Part shown: piece by piece, positions 25,865 through 34,720 of the stretch
How positions within the stretch are numbered: position 1 is the stretch's first letter
How the letters are laid out: the number at the start of each line of letters is the position of its first letter
Source: an uncultured Phascolarctobacterium sp.
GTDB lineage: Bacteria; Bacillota; Negativicutes; Acidaminococcales; Acidaminococcaceae
DNA: 64,000 bases
Assembly: GCA_949299135.1 (NCBI GenBank)
Contig: CASFZG010000001.1
Coordinates: 62,001-126,000, forward strand
Direction: 5' to 3'
Notes under the pieces: model-generated
Seen by the model: only the letters and a program-made list of their open reading frames with translations
Told to the model about the DNA's origin: nothing
Databases searched by the model: none
Position numbers and translations under genes: made by a program

Positions 25865-27802
25865 TTATTTGGGGTTTCTGCGGCTCCAGATGTAGCCAAC
25901 AGCCATCATTACAACGCCGATGATATCGGTCGTCAGGCCCGGGTCGATAAGGCCGAGGCCGCCGAAGAAGAACAGCAGGCGCTGCAAACCGTTCAAATGG
26001 CGGGTAAAGAAGCCTGCCATTGCGGAAGCTACGCCAACCATGCCGAGGATAGCGGTGCAGCAGGAGAAGATTACGCCAAACGGAGTTGCGTCAATCATCA
26101 GAATTTCAGGCGAAAGTACAAAGATGTACGGAATGATGAACGCCGCAATCGCCAGTTTGGAAGCGTTGATACCGGTACGCAGCGGGTCGCCGCCGGAAAT
26201 ACCGGAACCGGCATAAGCTGCCAGTGCAACCGGAGGAGTGATATCGGCTACGATGCCGAAGTAGAATACGAACATATGCGCTGCCAGAACAGGCACGTCC
26301 ATTTGTACCAGTGCCGGTGCAGCAATGGTAGAGGTAATTACGTAGTTAGCAGTGGTCGGTACGCCCATGCCGAGGATAAGCGAGGTGAACATGGTGAATA
26401 CCATCGCCGGGATTAAGTGGCCGCCTGCCATGTCGAGCAGTGCTGTTGCCATTTTCAGGCCGACGCCGGTTTTGGTAACAACGCCGATGATGATACCTGC
26501 AGTCGCGCAGGCAATCAATACGCCGAGGATACCTTTGGAACCGTTAATCATGCCGTTTACAAAATCCTTAAAGCTAATGCGGGTGGATTTACGCAGGCAG
26601 GAGCTGACAATCGCAAGGCCGATACCAACAAGTGCCGCACGCATCGGGGTATAGCCGCTGCTGAGGAAGTGGATAATCGCGATAAGCGGAATTACCAGAT
26701 GGCCTCTTTCGAGGAAAATGGATTTGTAGCTCGGCATTTCGTCGCGGCTCATGCCTTTAAGGCCAAGCTTTTTAGCTTCAAAATGTACGCCCAGCCAAAT
26801 GCCGGTGAAGTACAACAGCGCCGGGATAACGCCGGCTTTAACAACTTCCATGTAAGGAACGCCTACAAATTCAGCCATCAGGAATGCTGCCGCGCCCATT
26901 ACAGGAGGCATTAACTGGCCGCCGGTAGAAGCCGCAGCTTCAACAGCACCGGCAAAGTCCTTGCCGTAGCCTAATTTTTTCATCATCGGAATGGTGAAGG
27001 AGCCGCTGCCTACGGTGTTGGCAACGGAGCTGCCGGATACGGTGCCTTCCAGCGCACTGGAGATAACGGCAACTTTTGCCGGGCCGCCGGATGCCCAACC
27101 GGCAATCGCATTGGAAATATCAATAAAGAATTTGCCAAGGCCGGTCGCTTCCAGATAAGCGCCGAACAGAATGAACAGGTAAATAAAGGTTGAAGATACG
27201 CCCATCGGGGTACCGAAAATACCTTCAGTGGTGTAGAACAGATAGTTGATGATTTCGTGGAAGCCAAGTCCGCGGTGCGCCAGAATACCGGGCACATAGT
27301 TGCCGAACAGCGCATACACAAGGAACAGCATCGCAATCGTAATCATCGGCCAGCCTACAACGCGGCGTGCGCCTTCAATAACAAGCGCAGTGCCTATAAG
27401 GCCGATTATAAAGTCCGTTTCGCTGTTCATGCCCGCACGCAGTACCAGGTCATGGTAGAACACAACAATATACATCGCCGTGCCGACACCAACAATGGCA
27501 AAAAGAACGTCGATAATGTTCATTTCATTACGCGACCAGGAAGCGCGCATCGGGTACAGCAAAAATACAAGCGCAAAACCAAAGGCCAGATGCACTGCCC
27601 TTTGCAGCTGGGCGTCAAGCACGCCGAAAGCCGCTGTATAAACCTGGAAAATACAGAACACAATACAAATCGCGTTGATAATCGTGTTCCATACACCGGT
27701 TAACTCCCTTTTGTCGGATTCCTTATCGTACTTTCTAAGTATTTCTTCCGCCGACATCTGGGCTTTTTCAACTTCTTCCATAAGTTCGTGTTTTAAATCC
27801 AT
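25865..27802 (-). CDS. TRAP transporter fused 4TM/12TM permease (TAXI type)
   Basis: A 645-residue membrane protein with about 17 hydrophobic segments, fusing the small (DctQ-like) and large (DctM-like) TRAP subunits. Landmarks include GTVSGSSVANTVGSGSFTIPMMKKLGY in the large-subunit part (quoted in pieces: SGSSVANTV and SFTIPMMKK) and a second related GMGVPTTANYVI. The start at 27802 has GAGGTG six bases upstream; a GTG nine bases earlier has none. It imports an organic acid, driven by ion gradients, using the TAXI binding protein encoded two genes upstream. Confidence 0.93.
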   Translation of the reverse strand: MDLKHELMEEVEKAQMSAEEILRKYDKESDKRELTGVWNTIINAICIVFCIFQVYTAAFGVLDAQLQRAVHLAFGFALVFLLYPMRASWSRNEMNIIDVLFAIVGVGTAMYIVVFYHDLVLRAGMNSETDFIIGLIGTALVIEGARRVVGWPMITIAMLFLVYALFGNYVPGILAHRGLGFHEIINYLFYTTEGIFGTPMGVSSTFIYLFILFGAYLEATGLGKFFIDISNAIAGWASGGPAKVAVISSALEGTVSGSSVANTVGSGSFTIPMMKKLGYGKDFAGAVEAAASTGGQLMPPVMGAAAFLMAEFVGVPYMEVVKAGVIPALLYFTGIWLGVHFEAKKLGLKGMSRDEMPSYKSIFLERGHLVIPLIAIIHFLSSGYTPMRAALVGIGLAIVSSCLRKSTRISFKDFVNGMINGSKGILGVLIACATAGIIIGVVTKTGVGLKMATALLDMAGGHLIPAMVFTMFTSLILGMGVPTTANYVITSTIAAPALVQMDVPVLAAHMFVFYFGIVADITPPVALAAYAGSGISGGDPLRTGINASKLAIAAFIIPYIFVLSPEILMIDATPFGVIFSCCTAILGMVGVASAMAGFFTRHLNGLQRLLFFFGGLGLIDPGLTTDIIGVVMMAVGYIWSRRNPK

Positions 27803-27831
27803 ACGTTCCACCTCGCAAAATAAAAATTAAA

Positions 27832-28365
27832 TTATTCCAGCCAATACTTCCAGCGCGGTTCCGCCTTAATGGTTAAAAGCGTTCCGTGCCCGAACAGCTT
27901 GCACAAATCATATACAGTTTCTTCGTACAGTATTTTGGGGCTTGCCTGCTCTGCGGGCCGCATATTTATAATTTTATAAGGCCGGTTCAAGGTTAATTTA
28001 AAATGCCCGTCAGGCAGTGCTTCAAACTTGCCCTCACCCGCAGAAAACGGAAACCCGCAGCCCTGCGACTGGTAAATTGTATGCGTTAAAACCATATCGT
28101 CCGCGCCGTTAACCGTAAAATAATCACGCCACAGCGTAAGCTCGTAGGAATGTTTAAACTCCATCTGCCAGACGCTGCCCTGCGTTACAGCAAAGCATTG
28201 TTTTGCGCCGCGTTCCGGCAAAAGCGCCACCACAAGCTGCGTGGCATACCAGTAAAACGCGCCAAACGCGATAACGAGAATACCGCCCGCAAAAACCGTA
28301 TATAATTTAGATACACCCCGGTTACCGAGCACAGACGGTGACCGGGGCGTCTCTTTAAACCACAT
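27832..28365 (-). CDS. DUF1850 protein, TRAP-TAXI accessory
   Basis: A 177-residue protein with one membrane segment near 20-44 and an outer domain containing FKHSYELTLWRDYF, the signature of DUF1850. It overlaps the binding-protein stop by one base (TAATG) and is followed by the permease after 29 bases. The family occurs almost only in TAXI-type TRAP operons; a structural or regulatory role in the transporter is inferred. Confidence 0.85.
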   Translation of the reverse strand: MWFKETPRSPSVLGNRGVSKLYTVFAGGILVIAFGAFYWYATQLVVALLPERGAKQCFAVTQGSVWQMEFKHSYELTLWRDYFTVNGADDMVLTHTIYQSQGCGFPFSAGEGKFEALPDGHFKLTLNRPYKIINMRPAEQASPKILYEETVYDLCKLFGHGTLLTIKAEPRWKYWLE

Positions 28366-29336
28366 TATTTTTCGTTAAAGAATTTTTCAGCGCCTGCGTT
28401 AACAGGAATGGACATACCGTCCATAGCGCTTTCTTTGGTAATTACGTTAGCTGCGGAATGAGCTGCTTTCAGACGGTCGAGATTGCTGTAAATAGCTTTG
28501 GTTACAGCATAACCGGTGTCGGCATCCATTTTGTCGGTTACAGCCAGCATGCAGCGTACTGCAACTGCCGGGCAGTCAGCAGCCTGATTGTTATAAGTAT
28601 TGGCGGTAATATTTACTTTGGTGTAGAACGGATATTCTTTAATCAAAGCGTCTGCTTTATCCGGAGCGACCGGCAGCAGAACTACGTTGTTCTGAGTAGC
28701 GATATCCTGAATAGCTGCGGTCGGATGGCCTGCGGTTACGAAAGCAACGTCAACATTGCCGTCTTTCAGTGCGCTGGAAGCTTCAGCGAAGGAAAGATAC
28801 TGAACGTCGATATCGTCATAGGTAACACCATAAACAGCCAGAATCTGACGGGCGTTGGCTTCGGTACCGGAACCCGGTGCGCCTACCGCAACGCGTTTGC
28901 CTTTAACGCCGGAAAGGTCGGTAATGCCGCTTTCGGCAAGGGTTACAATCTGAACGGTTTCAGGATAGAGAGTTGCAAGGCCGTAAAGGTTGGTAACTTT
29001 TTTATCTTTAAACATTTCGGTACCGTTTACGGCATAATAAGCGTTATCGTTCTGAATAAATGCGATGTCAACCTGTCCCTGCTGCAGCATGTTGATGTTG
29101 GCAATGGAAGCGCCGGTTGCCTGTGCGGAAGCATTGCAGCCCGGGATATTTTTGTTAAGGATATCCGCAATAGCGCCGCCAAGCGGATAATAAGTGCCGG
29201 CAGTACCGCCGGTAGCGATGTTGATGAACTTCTGCGCGGGCGCTTTGCCGCCTGCTTTGTCGTCACCGCCGCCGCAGCCTGCCACAAGCACAGCGAACAT
29301 CATCATCGACATCAAAAAAGCAAGTAGTTTTTTCAT
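28365..29336 (-). CDS. TAXI family TRAP transporter substrate-binding lipoprotein
   Basis: A 323-residue protein with a lipoprotein signal (FAVLVAGC, lipidated Cys at residue 21) followed by GGGDDKAGG. The mature part starts FINIATGGTAGTYYPLGGAIADILN, the TAXI family hallmark (quoted in pieces: ATGGTAGTYYPLGG). It captures the substrate outside the inner membrane for the permease. Members of this family bind glutamate or other organic acids; the ligand here is unknown. A G-rich ribosome site (GGGGGG) precedes the ATG. Confidence 0.92.
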   Translation of the reverse strand: MKKLLAFLMSMMMFAVLVAGCGGGDDKAGGKAPAQKFINIATGGTAGTYYPLGGAIADILNKNIPGCNASAQATGASIANINMLQQGQVDIAFIQNDNAYYAVNGTEMFKDKKVTNLYGLATLYPETVQIVTLAESGITDLSGVKGKRVAVGAPGSGTEANARQILAVYGVTYDDIDVQYLSFAEASSALKDGNVDVAFVTAGHPTAAIQDIATQNNVVLLPVAPDKADALIKEYPFYTKVNITANTYNNQAADCPAVAVRCMLAVTDKMDADTGYAVTKAIYSNLDRLKAAHSAANVITKESAMDGMSIPVNAGAEKFFNEK

Positions 29337-29475
29337 ATTATTCCCCCCTGTAATTTAGTGAACGAATATCCTCCTCAAAAGTAAACAGGTATTACGCCAC
29401 ATGATTATGCTGTATAATTCGCTTTTTTTTCACAATTTCCTGCAAACTTGTTTTTATTTTGAGCATTTTATTTTT

Positions 29476-29489
29476 GTATACACGTATAC
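29476..29489. repeat. Inverted repeat in the divergent TAXI / orphan-gene spacer
   Basis: Two copies of the self-complementary GTATAC, separated by two bases. It lies 139 bases upstream of the TAXI gene and 40 bases upstream of the plus-strand promoter. A regulatory role is possible but unsupported. Confidence 0.35.
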
Positions 29490-29530
29490 TTTTAAAACAC
29501 ATTTAAATTTTGCCGTTATTGTGTAAAGTT

Positions 29531-29559
29531 TTGCAAAAAAACTGTAACTATGTTATCAT
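29531..29559 (+). promoter_or_regulatory. Promoter of the plus-strand orphan gene
   Basis: TTGCAA at 29531-29536 and TATCAT at 29554-29559, 17 bases apart, with TG one base before the -10. In the leader, TTTGTAA (29574-29580) and TTACAAA (29584-29590) form a perfect inverted repeat with a three-base centre, placed as an operator would be. Confidence 0.65.
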
Positions 29560-29617
29560 ATTTATTGTAAAAATTTGTAAGCATTACAAACTTATTAAAT
29601 CAAAGGATGTGTTATAA

Positions 29618-29995
29618 ATGGTAAAAAACAATGCTTATGACCTTCGCCTTGCCAAAACCCTGTTTGAAAACACTTATGCGGCACATGTTTTAAACGATAA
29701 CAAAGACGTTATCGGCAAACTGCGCATTGTGCCCTCCATCCCGCTGGACAGAAGCGTACTGCCCGAAAACGCGCCGGTAGTAAGCCCGTTTTTGCTGGTT
29801 ATCGTCGATGACGCCGATATCAACAAGGACAACCTCATCGACTTTGAAGAACGTGTTTCCTATGCGCTCTTAAAACGCTTCTCCACCGAAACCGTTGCTT
29901 TCCAGCATTGCCAGTTCTACTATCCTTCCCCGGCGTTCATTTTTGAACAGCCCGGCGCAACCGACACCCCGCTGGACCCCACACCGGTTATGTAA
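29618..29995 (+). CDS. Hypothetical protein with an EF-hand-like loop
   Basis: A 125-residue protein without recognised family or signal peptide. Residues 67-78 (DINKDNLIDFEE) fit the calcium loop pattern D-x-N-x-D-x-x-I-D-x-x-E, with Asn instead of Gly at position six. A beta strand (SPFLLVIVDD) precedes the loop instead of the usual helix, so calcium binding is uncertain. The C-terminus is proline-rich. AAAGGATG precedes the ATG, and a strong terminator follows. It is one of two plus-strand genes in the window. Confidence 0.8.
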   Translation: MVKNNAYDLRLAKTLFENTYAAHVLNDNKDVIGKLRIVPSIPLDRSVLPENAPVVSPFLLVIVDDADINKDNLIDFEERVSYALLKRFSTETVAFQHCQFYYPSPAFIFEQPGATDTPLDPTPVM

Positions 29996-30011
29996 TTAAG
30001 CACTAAAACAC

Positions 30012-30056
30012 AAAAGCATCTGCCCAGGTCATTACGCCCAAGCAGATGCTTTTTTA
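30012..30056 (+). terminator. Bidirectional terminator between orphan gene and alr
   Basis: A perfect 10-bp stem AAGCATCTGC/GCAGATGCTT followed by TTTTTTATTTT on the plus strand. On the minus strand it is followed by TTTTGTGTTTT, so it also serves alr. Confidence 0.88.
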
Positions 30057-30065
30057 TTTTGCGTT

Positions 30066-31196
30066 TTAATATTTGTTGCAGTAAATGCGCGGTATGCGCT
30101 GCGTTAACTGGCAGGAAATTTCGTCCGGATGCGTATCCGCAAGCCTTGCAATATCGCTGACGGTAATTTCATCGCCGCCCTGCCTGCCGATAAGCACTAC
30201 CTCGTCGCCAACTTTAACATCGGTTTCGTGCCCCAGCTCAATCATAACCTGGTCCATGCACACGCGCCCGGCAACTTTATAGCGCTTTCCGCCGATTAAA
30301 ACCTCGCCGCAGTTGGAAAGGCAGCGCGGATAGCCGTCCGCATAGCCGATAGGCACAGTGCCAATCCATGTATCCTCGTCGCATTTATAGGTTGCGCCAT
30401 AGCCGACGGTGTCGCCCGCTTTTACTTTGTGAATATGCACTATACGGCTAAAAAGCCCAAGGCAGCTTTCAAATTCCGGCAGCATATCTTCACGTTCCTG
30501 CGTGTCGGCGTGCCCGTCCGGCATGTAGCCGTAAATAATCTGCCCCGGGCGCACTGCGTCGTAGTAGGATTCCGGGAAGTACAGCGTCGTAGAGCTGTTG
30601 GCTGCTGTAAAAATATATCTTTCCGGATTCGGAATACGCCTTACCATGCTTTCAAAGCGGTACATCTGGTGCTTAACATGCTCGTGGCTTTCGCCGTCTG
30701 CGCAGGCATAATGCGTAAAAAAGCCATGCACGGTAATGTTGGTGTATTTTTTGATAGCTTCCAGAAATTCAGGCACGTCCTCCGCCTGCACGCCGATGCG
30801 GTTCATGCCGCTGTCCACTGCTACCATTACGCTTGCAGTTTTGCCAAAATGCGCCGCCGTTTCGTCCAGCAGCTTTAAATTGGTCGATTCGCAAATCGGA
30901 ATAATGGCGTCCGTTTCAAAAGCGTCCTCATATTCGTCCGGCATCAGCAGCCCCAAAAGGTAAATCGGGCATTTAAAGCCTGCCTCGCGCAGCTGGCGCG
31001 CCTCGCCCGTTACGGCAACTGCAAGCGCCTCGTAGCCTTCTTCCATGGCCATGCCTGCCACCAGCACCGCGCCGTATCCGTAAGCGTTAGCCTTAACAAC
31101 GGCGACGGTTTCCGTTTCTTTCGGCACCAAAGCGCGTATGGCACGCAGGTTATGCCTTAAAGCATCCTGATATATTTTTAAATAAGTCGTTCTCAT
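30066..31196 (-). CDS. alr: Alanine racemase
   Basis: A 376-residue PLP enzyme that makes D-alanine for peptidoglycan. The PLP lysine is K35 in VVKANAYGYGAV. The barrel has GMNRIGV, and the second domain has the catalytic Tyr in VGYGATYKC and the closing MDQVMIELG. Length is normal. It stands alone, flanked by terminators on both sides. The D-Ala-D-Ala ligase acting next in the pathway is at the right end of this window. Confidence 0.97.
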   Translation of the reverse strand: MRTTYLKIYQDALRHNLRAIRALVPKETETVAVVKANAYGYGAVLVAGMAMEEGYEALAVAVTGEARQLREAGFKCPIYLLGLLMPDEYEDAFETDAIIPICESTNLKLLDETAAHFGKTASVMVAVDSGMNRIGVQAEDVPEFLEAIKKYTNITVHGFFTHYACADGESHEHVKHQMYRFESMVRRIPNPERYIFTAANSSTTLYFPESYYDAVRPGQIIYGYMPDGHADTQEREDMLPEFESCLGLFSRIVHIHKVKAGDTVGYGATYKCDEDTWIGTVPIGYADGYPRCLSNCGEVLIGGKRYKVAGRVCMDQVMIELGHETDVKVGDEVVLIGRQGGDEITVSDIARLADTHPDEISCQLTQRIPRIYCNKY

Positions 31197-31307
31197 TGGC
31201 GGTAAAACCTTCCTGGCTTCCGGTTAAAAACCGTTTTTGTTATATCTCTATAATTATAATACATTTTTTACAAAATTGCTGTATTTAATTTAAAAATTTT
31301 CGTTTTT

Positions 31308-31357
31308 TACACAAAATAAAAGCTGCACCGGCAAGATTAACCATTACGGTACAGCTT
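31308..31357 (-). terminator. Terminator after the MFS gene
   Basis: Arms AAGCTG-x-ACCG and CGGT-x-CAGCTT at 31320-31357 with a 16-base loop, followed by TTTATTTTGTGT. Confidence 0.75.
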
Positions 31358-31361
31358 ATTT

Positions 31362-32552
31362 TTACATTACAGGCGCTTCGCCGCGGTGGCGTTTGTAGAT
31401 AAATGCGGCAATGGCAAGCAGCACACAGCCGCCCAGCACAAACAGAACGTGCAGCGGCAAAAAGGTTGCAATTACGCCGCCCACCAGAGGCCCGACCATC
31501 GAGCCAAACTGCTGCGCCGAAAACAGCATGCCAAACACGCGCCCGCGCTGAGTGCGTTCCGTTTTATTAGCCAGAATAGCGCTGATTGACGGGTGGATGC
31601 CTGCAAAGAACAGCCCCACCGTAAAATTAAGCACGGCAAACAGCGTCAGTGAATCCGGCACGGACTGCAAAATCATCACAATGCCCGCACCGACTGACGA
31701 AAGCGACAGCGACAGGTAAAAGCCCCTGTTCTGCCCAAAGCGCCCCCAATACGGTGCGGTAATGGCACTGGCAATGCCCACCAGTGAGAACACCAGCCCC
31801 GCGATAAAAATAATGTTATCCGTACCGTCGTAAAGCTGCTCCACATACAGGCTGATAATCGGCTGAATCAAAAGGATTACCATCTGCACAATGCCGCTGC
31901 AAATAAGCGCCTCGCGGATGAGCGGATTTTTTAACAGCGCCGTTGCGGATTCGCCTTCCAGTTCTTCTTTGGAGGCTTTGCTGCCGGGCGGTTCCGGAAT
32001 GTAGAACCAAAACACCAGCGTGATGATGAACAGCACTGCGCCGCCCAGATAAAAAGATGTGCGCATGCCGAACGCCGACGCCAGCGCGCCGCCGATAAGC
32101 GGCCCAATGACGTTGCCGGCAGTCAGGCCGGACTGCAATATACCCAAACTCATACCCAGCTTACCAACCGGCACCGACGACGTGGCAATGGCAAGGCACA
32201 CCGACCAGAGCCCGGCGGCAAAGCCCTGCAAAACACGCACGCCCACCATCTGCTCCGGGCTGGTTACCAGACCGCCCAAAAGGTACGACAGCGCCAGCCC
32301 TAACCCGCTGCGGATAGCCATCGGCTTTTTGCCGTGTTTATCGGCCATTTTGCCCCAGATAGGCGCCATAATGCCGCCGATTAAAAACGTAACCGAAAAC
32401 ACAACGCCCGACCACATTTTTACATCGCTCTGCGGCACGCCCAGCTCGCGGATAAGGTACATCGGCAAAAAAGGTATCAGCATAGTATAGCTTGCCGACA
32501 TAAAAACAACATTGGCCGTTAAAATGGCCAGAATAACTTTCCAGTTCTTCAT
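31362..32552 (-). CDS. MFS transporter, probable drug exporter
   Basis: A 396-residue inner-membrane protein with 12 predicted helices. MFS motif A is GKMADKHGKKP after helix 2, and the antiporter motif C is visible in helix 5 as SGLTAGNVIGPLIGG, which points to export. A second motif-A-like loop (GRFGQNRG) occurs in the second half. It resembles NorA/Bmr/tetracycline-type exporters; the substrate is not predictable. Confidence 0.88.
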   Translation of the reverse strand: MKNWKVILAILTANVVFMSASYTMLIPFLPMYLIRELGVPQSDVKMWSGVVFSVTFLIGGIMAPIWGKMADKHGKKPMAIRSGLGLALSYLLGGLVTSPEQMVGVRVLQGFAAGLWSVCLAIATSSVPVGKLGMSLGILQSGLTAGNVIGPLIGGALASAFGMRTSFYLGGAVLFIITLVFWFYIPEPPGSKASKEELEGESATALLKNPLIREALICSGIVQMVILLIQPIISLYVEQLYDGTDNIIFIAGLVFSLVGIASAITAPYWGRFGQNRGFYLSLSLSSVGAGIVMILQSVPDSLTLFAVLNFTVGLFFAGIHPSISAILANKTERTQRGRVFGMLFSAQQFGSMVGPLVGGVIATFLPLHVLFVLGGCVLLAIAAFIYKRHRGEAPVM

Positions 32553-32563
32553 GTTCTTTCCCC

Positions 32564-32592
32564 AAAAAGCAAAGCCGCCGTATTACGGCGGC
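32564..32592 (-). terminator. Terminator after the PduO-type gene
   Basis: Perfect stem GCCGCCG/CGGCGGC at 32574-32592 with a five-base loop; the T-run after it (TTTGCTTTTT) is imperfect. Confidence 0.7.
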
Positions 32593-32607
32593 CTGCGTAA
32601 AACTTAA

Positions 32608-33126
32608 TTATTTGTTGCCGACTTCGGCTTCTACCCTTGCCAGGATAAAGCACAAATCAGATAAACGGTTCAGCGCAATCAAAGCCTGCTGGTTAACAGG
32701 TTCTTCTTCTGCCAGGCGCAGTGCGCAGCGTTCCGCCCTGCGGGTAGTGGTGCGGGCAATATCAAGCGCCGCCGCGCCCAGTGTGTCGCCAGGGATAATG
32801 AAATGCCCAAGCGGCTCCAGCATCGCGTCAAACTTATCAATCGTGCTTTCCAGCATTTTTACATGTTCCTCTTTAATATACGGTTCAGGCAGGTTCACGC
32901 TTGCAATATCGGCCATCAGCGACATCAAAAGCTGCTGGACTTTTAAAATAGTCCCCTTAACATCCTGCCTTGCTACTGTTGCGCGTGCCAGCCCCAGTGC
33001 CGAAGTAATTTCGTCCACCGTGCCGTACGCTTCCACGCGCAGGCTGTGCTTGGAAACACGCTCGCCGGTATAAAGGCCGGTGGTGCCTTTATCGCCTGTT
33101 CTTGTATAAACCGCTGCTTTCGTCAT
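32608..33126 (-). CDS. Cob(I)alamin adenosyltransferase, PduO type
   Basis: A 172-residue enzyme from the ATG at 33124-33126, which has AAAGGAGG upstream. An earlier in-frame start at 33150 would read through this ribosome site. The N-terminal ATP-binding motif is VYTRTGDKGTTGLYTG, and the C-terminal RRAERCALRLAE and NRLSDLCFILAR helices are diagnostic. It adds the adenosyl group to cob(I)alamin and is unrelated in fold to CobO at 7801. It follows ndk by 39 bases. Confidence 0.94.
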   Translation of the reverse strand: MTKAAVYTRTGDKGTTGLYTGERVSKHSLRVEAYGTVDEITSALGLARATVARQDVKGTILKVQQLLMSLMADIASVNLPEPYIKEEHVKMLESTIDKFDAMLEPLGHFIIPGDTLGAAALDIARTTTRRAERCALRLAEEEPVNQQALIALNRLSDLCFILARVEAEVGNK

Positions 33127-33165
33127 GCTGCCGCCCTCCTTTGGGAACAATCTGTAAGTTTAATC

Positions 33166-33579
33166 TTAGTAAATTTCTTCGGGTTTGAAGAAGTTGTTGA
33201 TTTCGCGTTTAGCGGATTCTTCGCTGTCGCTGCCGTGAACGATGTTTTCACCGATGGACAGTGCAAAGTCGCCGCGGATGGAGCCCGGTACGGATTCCAG
33301 CGGGTTAGTTGCGCCCATCAGGCCGCGTACTGCTTTGATTGCGTTTTCGCCGGAGATTACCATAGCGGCAACCGGGCCGGAAGTAATGAAATCAACCAGT
33401 TCGCCGAAGAAGGGTTTGCCTTCATGTTCAGCATAATGGAATTTAGCCTGCGCGTCGGTCATTTTAACAAGTTTCAGTGCGGAAACTTTCAGGCCGCGGC
33501 GTTCAAAACGGGAAATAATTTCACCGATAAGATTTTTTCTTACTCCGTCAGGTTTTACAAGTACGAGTGTCTGCTGCAT
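33166..33579 (-). CDS. ndk: Nucleoside diphosphate kinase
   Basis: A 137-residue kinase exchanging the gamma phosphate between nucleotides. The phosphorylated histidine is H115 in [13 protein letters not shown], and the N-terminal [10 protein letters not shown] is typical. Between it and the upstream M42 gene, the palindrome AAATCGTT-A-AACGATTT (33620-33636) ends at the M42 stop codon, just ahead of a -10-like TATAAA. Confidence 0.97.
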   Translation of the reverse strand: MQQTLVLVKPDGVRKNLIGEIISRFERRGLKVSALKLVKMTDAQAKFHYAEHEGKPFFGELVDFITSGPVAAMVISGENAIKAVRGLMGATNPLESVPGSIRGDFALSIGENIVHGSDSEESAKREINNFFKPEEIY

Positions 33580-33619
33580 TTAAAATCGCTCCTATTCTTC
33601 TTGGTTTTAATTTTATACT

Positions 33620-33636
33620 AAATCGTTAAACGATTT
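33620..33636. repeat. Perfect palindrome before ndk
   Basis: Eight-base arms AAATCGTT and AACGATTT with a single central base. It lies three bases upstream, in the minus direction, of a -10-like TATAAA (33612-33617). It may be an operator or a short mRNA hairpin. Confidence 0.6.
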
Positions 33637-34718
33637 TAGCCTTTTAAAAGCTGCTGGTACTTTTTGGCGTCCAGCTTTTCAATCATGGCGGTAATAAGTT
33701 TTACCGCGCCTTCATAATCATCCATATGGATGATGGACTGATGGCTGTGGATATAGCGTGTCGGGATGCTGAAAGTTAAGGTTAAAACGCCGTCGCCGTG
33801 CAGATGGATGCGTCCGCCGTCGGTAGCGCCGCCTTCGGAAATGCTGATTTGCGTCGGGATTTTCAAATCTTTGGCAATCTTCGCCGCAAAATCGCGCAGC
33901 GCGGTGTTGGGAATCATGCCCGCATCGTAAATGGTAATGGCAATGCCGCCGCCAATTTTTGCCGGTGCAACATCGTCCGCCACGCCGGGCGTGCCGCCTG
34001 CCACACAGGTATCAATTACAAAAGCAACATCCGGTTTCAGCAGGTTAACGCTGGTCTGTGCGCCGCGCAGTCCAACTTCCTCCTGTACCGTTGCCACGCC
34101 GTAAACGGTGTTGAGGTGCTTTTTGACAGAAATATTATCCATAACATCCGCCATAACAGCGCAGCCAATACGGTTATCCCAAGCTTTGCCAAGTAAGGTT
34201 TTACCGTCGGCCATTACTGCCATTTCGGCATAAGGCGTAACCGGGCAGCCTTCAAAAACGCCCAGCTTGCGCGCTTCTTTTTCGTCCTCAACGCCGATGT
34301 CGATATACATATCGCGCTTCTGCACAACTTTGGTGCGTTCTTCCGGCGTTAAAATATGGGGCGGCTTGCTGCCGATAACGCCAACCAGATCGCCCTTGCT
34401 GCCGTGGACGGTAACGCGCTGGCCCAGCATAACCTGCTCCCACCAGCCGCCAAGGCAGACAAATCTCAAAAAGCCTTCTTTGGTAATATGCTTAACCATA
34501 AAGCCGATTTCGTCCATATGGCTTGCCAGCATAATTTTGGGTGCGTTTTCATCAGCTGCGGCACTGGTAAACACCACGCTGCCCAGCTTGTCGTAGCTTA
34601 CTTCGGCCTTGCCTGCAAGGCGTTCCTGCATAAGCTCTTTCATCGGGGCTTCAAAGCCCGATACGGCGTTGGTTTCGGAATATCTTTTCAGCCACGCCAG
34701 TTTGGTTTTCTTATCCAT
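33636..34718 (-). CDS. M42 family metallopeptidase (glutamyl aminopeptidase / endoglucanase-like)
   Basis: A 360-residue cytoplasmic aminopeptidase of the tetrahedral TET type. The metal and catalytic residues appear in order: ASHMDEIGFM (His, Asp), KAWDNRIGC (Asp), ATVQEEVGLRGA (two Glu), VIDTC (Asp) and TRYIHSHQS (His). An inserted PDZ-like lid occupies the second quarter. It starts two bases after the htpX stop. Old annotation as endo-1,4-beta-glucanase in this family is an error. Confidence 0.92.
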   Translation of the reverse strand: MDKKTKLAWLKRYSETNAVSGFEAPMKELMQERLAGKAEVSYDKLGSVVFTSAAADENAPKIMLASHMDEIGFMVKHITKEGFLRFVCLGGWWEQVMLGQRVTVHGSKGDLVGVIGSKPPHILTPEERTKVVQKRDMYIDIGVEDEKEARKLGVFEGCPVTPYAEMAVMADGKTLLGKAWDNRIGCAVMADVMDNISVKKHLNTVYGVATVQEEVGLRGAQTSVNLLKPDVAFVIDTCVAGGTPGVADDVAPAKIGGGIAITIYDAGMIPNTALRDFAAKIAKDLKIPTQISISEGGATDGGRIHLHGDGVLTLTFSIPTRYIHSHQSIIHMDDYEGAVKLITAMIEKLDAKKYQQLLKG

Positions 34719-34720
34719 TA

